Source of the DNA: Citrus sinensis
Lineage: Eukaryota > Streptophyta > Magnoliopsida > Sapindales > Rutaceae
Length of the DNA stretch: 64,000 nt
NCBI RefSeq assembly: GCF_022201045.2
Contig: NC_068560.1
Span: 27,235,501-27,299,500 of the forward strand
Direction: 5' to 3'
The position numbers were made by a program, and so were the translations under genes. This document shows positions 63,215 through 64,000 of this stretch, one piece after another. How positions within the stretch are numbered: position 1 is the first letter of the stretch; every line of letters begins with the position of its first letter. The notes under the pieces are model-generated. The model worked only from the letters and a program-made list of their open reading frames with translations, did not search any database and was not told the DNA's origin.

Positions 63215-63975
63215 GGCTGTGTTTACTTGCTGGAGTGGGAGTGAGGAGTGTGGATTCCTTCCACTCCAGCGTTTACTTCCTTAAAATGGGAAGGGAGTGG
63301 GAATCCCACTCCGTGGGCTCCACTTATTTTTGGAGTAGGGAGTGGGAGTGGGACTCCCATTGGGGGAGGTGGGAGTGGGAATCCACTCCCACCTCTCCCT
63401 TTTTTACCCTTTTATTTTTTTTTAATTTAATTTAATTTAATATTTTATAATTAATAAAATAAAATAAATAATATTATATTTATTTAAATAATATTATTAT
63501 ATTTATTTAAATAATAATATTATATTTAACTAAATAATAATTTGCATTGATTCTAAGTTAAAATTATTTTAAAATAATATTATTATATTAATAGAGAATT
63601 AATAAATATAATATTATTATATTTATTTTAAAAATAATAGTACTATATTTATTTAATATTAATAATAATAAATAGTTTATTCTAAGAAAATATTATTTTT
63701 GTACTAAATAATATTATTTTATTATTTTATATAATAATAAATTTAATATAATTATATTAAATAAAATAAGGTTTCATTTTATATTAAAATTAATAATTTA
63801 TTGTTCATAATTAAGAATATTAATAATTATAATAAATTTACAAATATAATAAAATAAATATTATTCATTAAATATATTTTTTATTAGTTTTGTAATTAAA
63901 AATTATAATTCTTTAAATAAGGATAAAATTGTAATTTAAAATTATTTACTCCCAATCCAAGACAAAGTAAACACA
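63215..63975. mobile_element. Harbinger/Tourist-like MITE upstream of the intact resistance gene
   Basis: Left end GGCTGTGTTTACTTGCTGGA, right end CAAAGTAAACACA; AT-rich centre with GGAGTGGGAGTGGGA-rich left end. It is the reverse complement of the 41108-41910 element over most of its length (shared in that sense: ATTATGAACAATAAATTATT and AAAATGAAACCTTATTTTAT). The left flank breaks the similarity with resistance copy 1 exactly at 63214. Target duplication unclear (TTA on the left, TAA on the right); the 25 bp after it do not match copy 1. It starts 130 bp upstream of the start codon. Confidence 0.85.
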
Positions 63976-64000
63976 TAAATTGGATTCTGATCTCTATTCT

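Overview
This is nuclear DNA from a flowering plant, very probably a rosid eudicot. Genes are split by short AT-rich introns with GT-AG borders. The proteins are typical plant ones (CHX antiporter, indole-3-acetamide amidase, GUX-type glycosyltransferase, CC-NB-LRR resistance proteins), and plant DNA transposons, a LINE and a Helitron fill the spaces. Protein character reminds me of Citrus or a relative, but I cannot prove the species from the sequence.

Layout. 1-2519 (minus): a CHX-type cation/H+ antiporter, cut by the window edge. 2930-5553 and 13960-16610 (plus): two tandem copies of an AMI1-type amidase, separated by a broken L1-type LINE (6516-12911) that itself holds a hAT-like MITE. 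18183-21987 (plus): mevalonate kinase. 22909-24066 and 29540-30866 (minus): two copies of a seed/ABA-type short-chain dehydrogenase, the first interrupted by a stop codon. Between them lies a non-autonomous Helitron (26268-28610) whose 5' end is repeated five times in tandem. 32169-34732 (plus): a small GPI-anchored protein with two MITEs in its intron. 35857-40582 (plus): a large acidic protein with repeated W-x-F motifs, synergin/aftiphilin-like. 41010-42577: a hAT-like element with a Harbinger-like MITE inside. 43109-45770 (plus): cytosolic seryl-tRNA synthetase. 46114-48889 (minus): GUX/PGSIP glucuronosyltransferase. 53829-56702 and 60182-63085 (minus): a tandem pair of CC-NB-LRR resistance genes, the first stopped early. 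A second Harbinger-like MITE of the 41 kb family lies just upstream of the intact resistance gene.

The genes do not form one pathway. They are housekeeping and metabolic genes (isoprenoid precursor synthesis, tRNA charging, auxin precursor hydrolysis, xylan side-chain addition, ion transport) in a stretch shaped by three tandem duplications: amidase, dehydrogenase and resistance gene. Each pair shows one-sided decay, namely a GC splice donor in amidase copy 2, a nonsense codon in dehydrogenase copy A and a nonsense codon in resistance copy 1. Several transposon insertions can be dated against these duplications because the paralogous site is empty.

All exon borders were placed by reading splice sites and conserved protein phase by eye; they may be off by a base or two in places. 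I saw no CRISPR, bacterial, phage or viral system and no convincing tRNA or rRNA gene.
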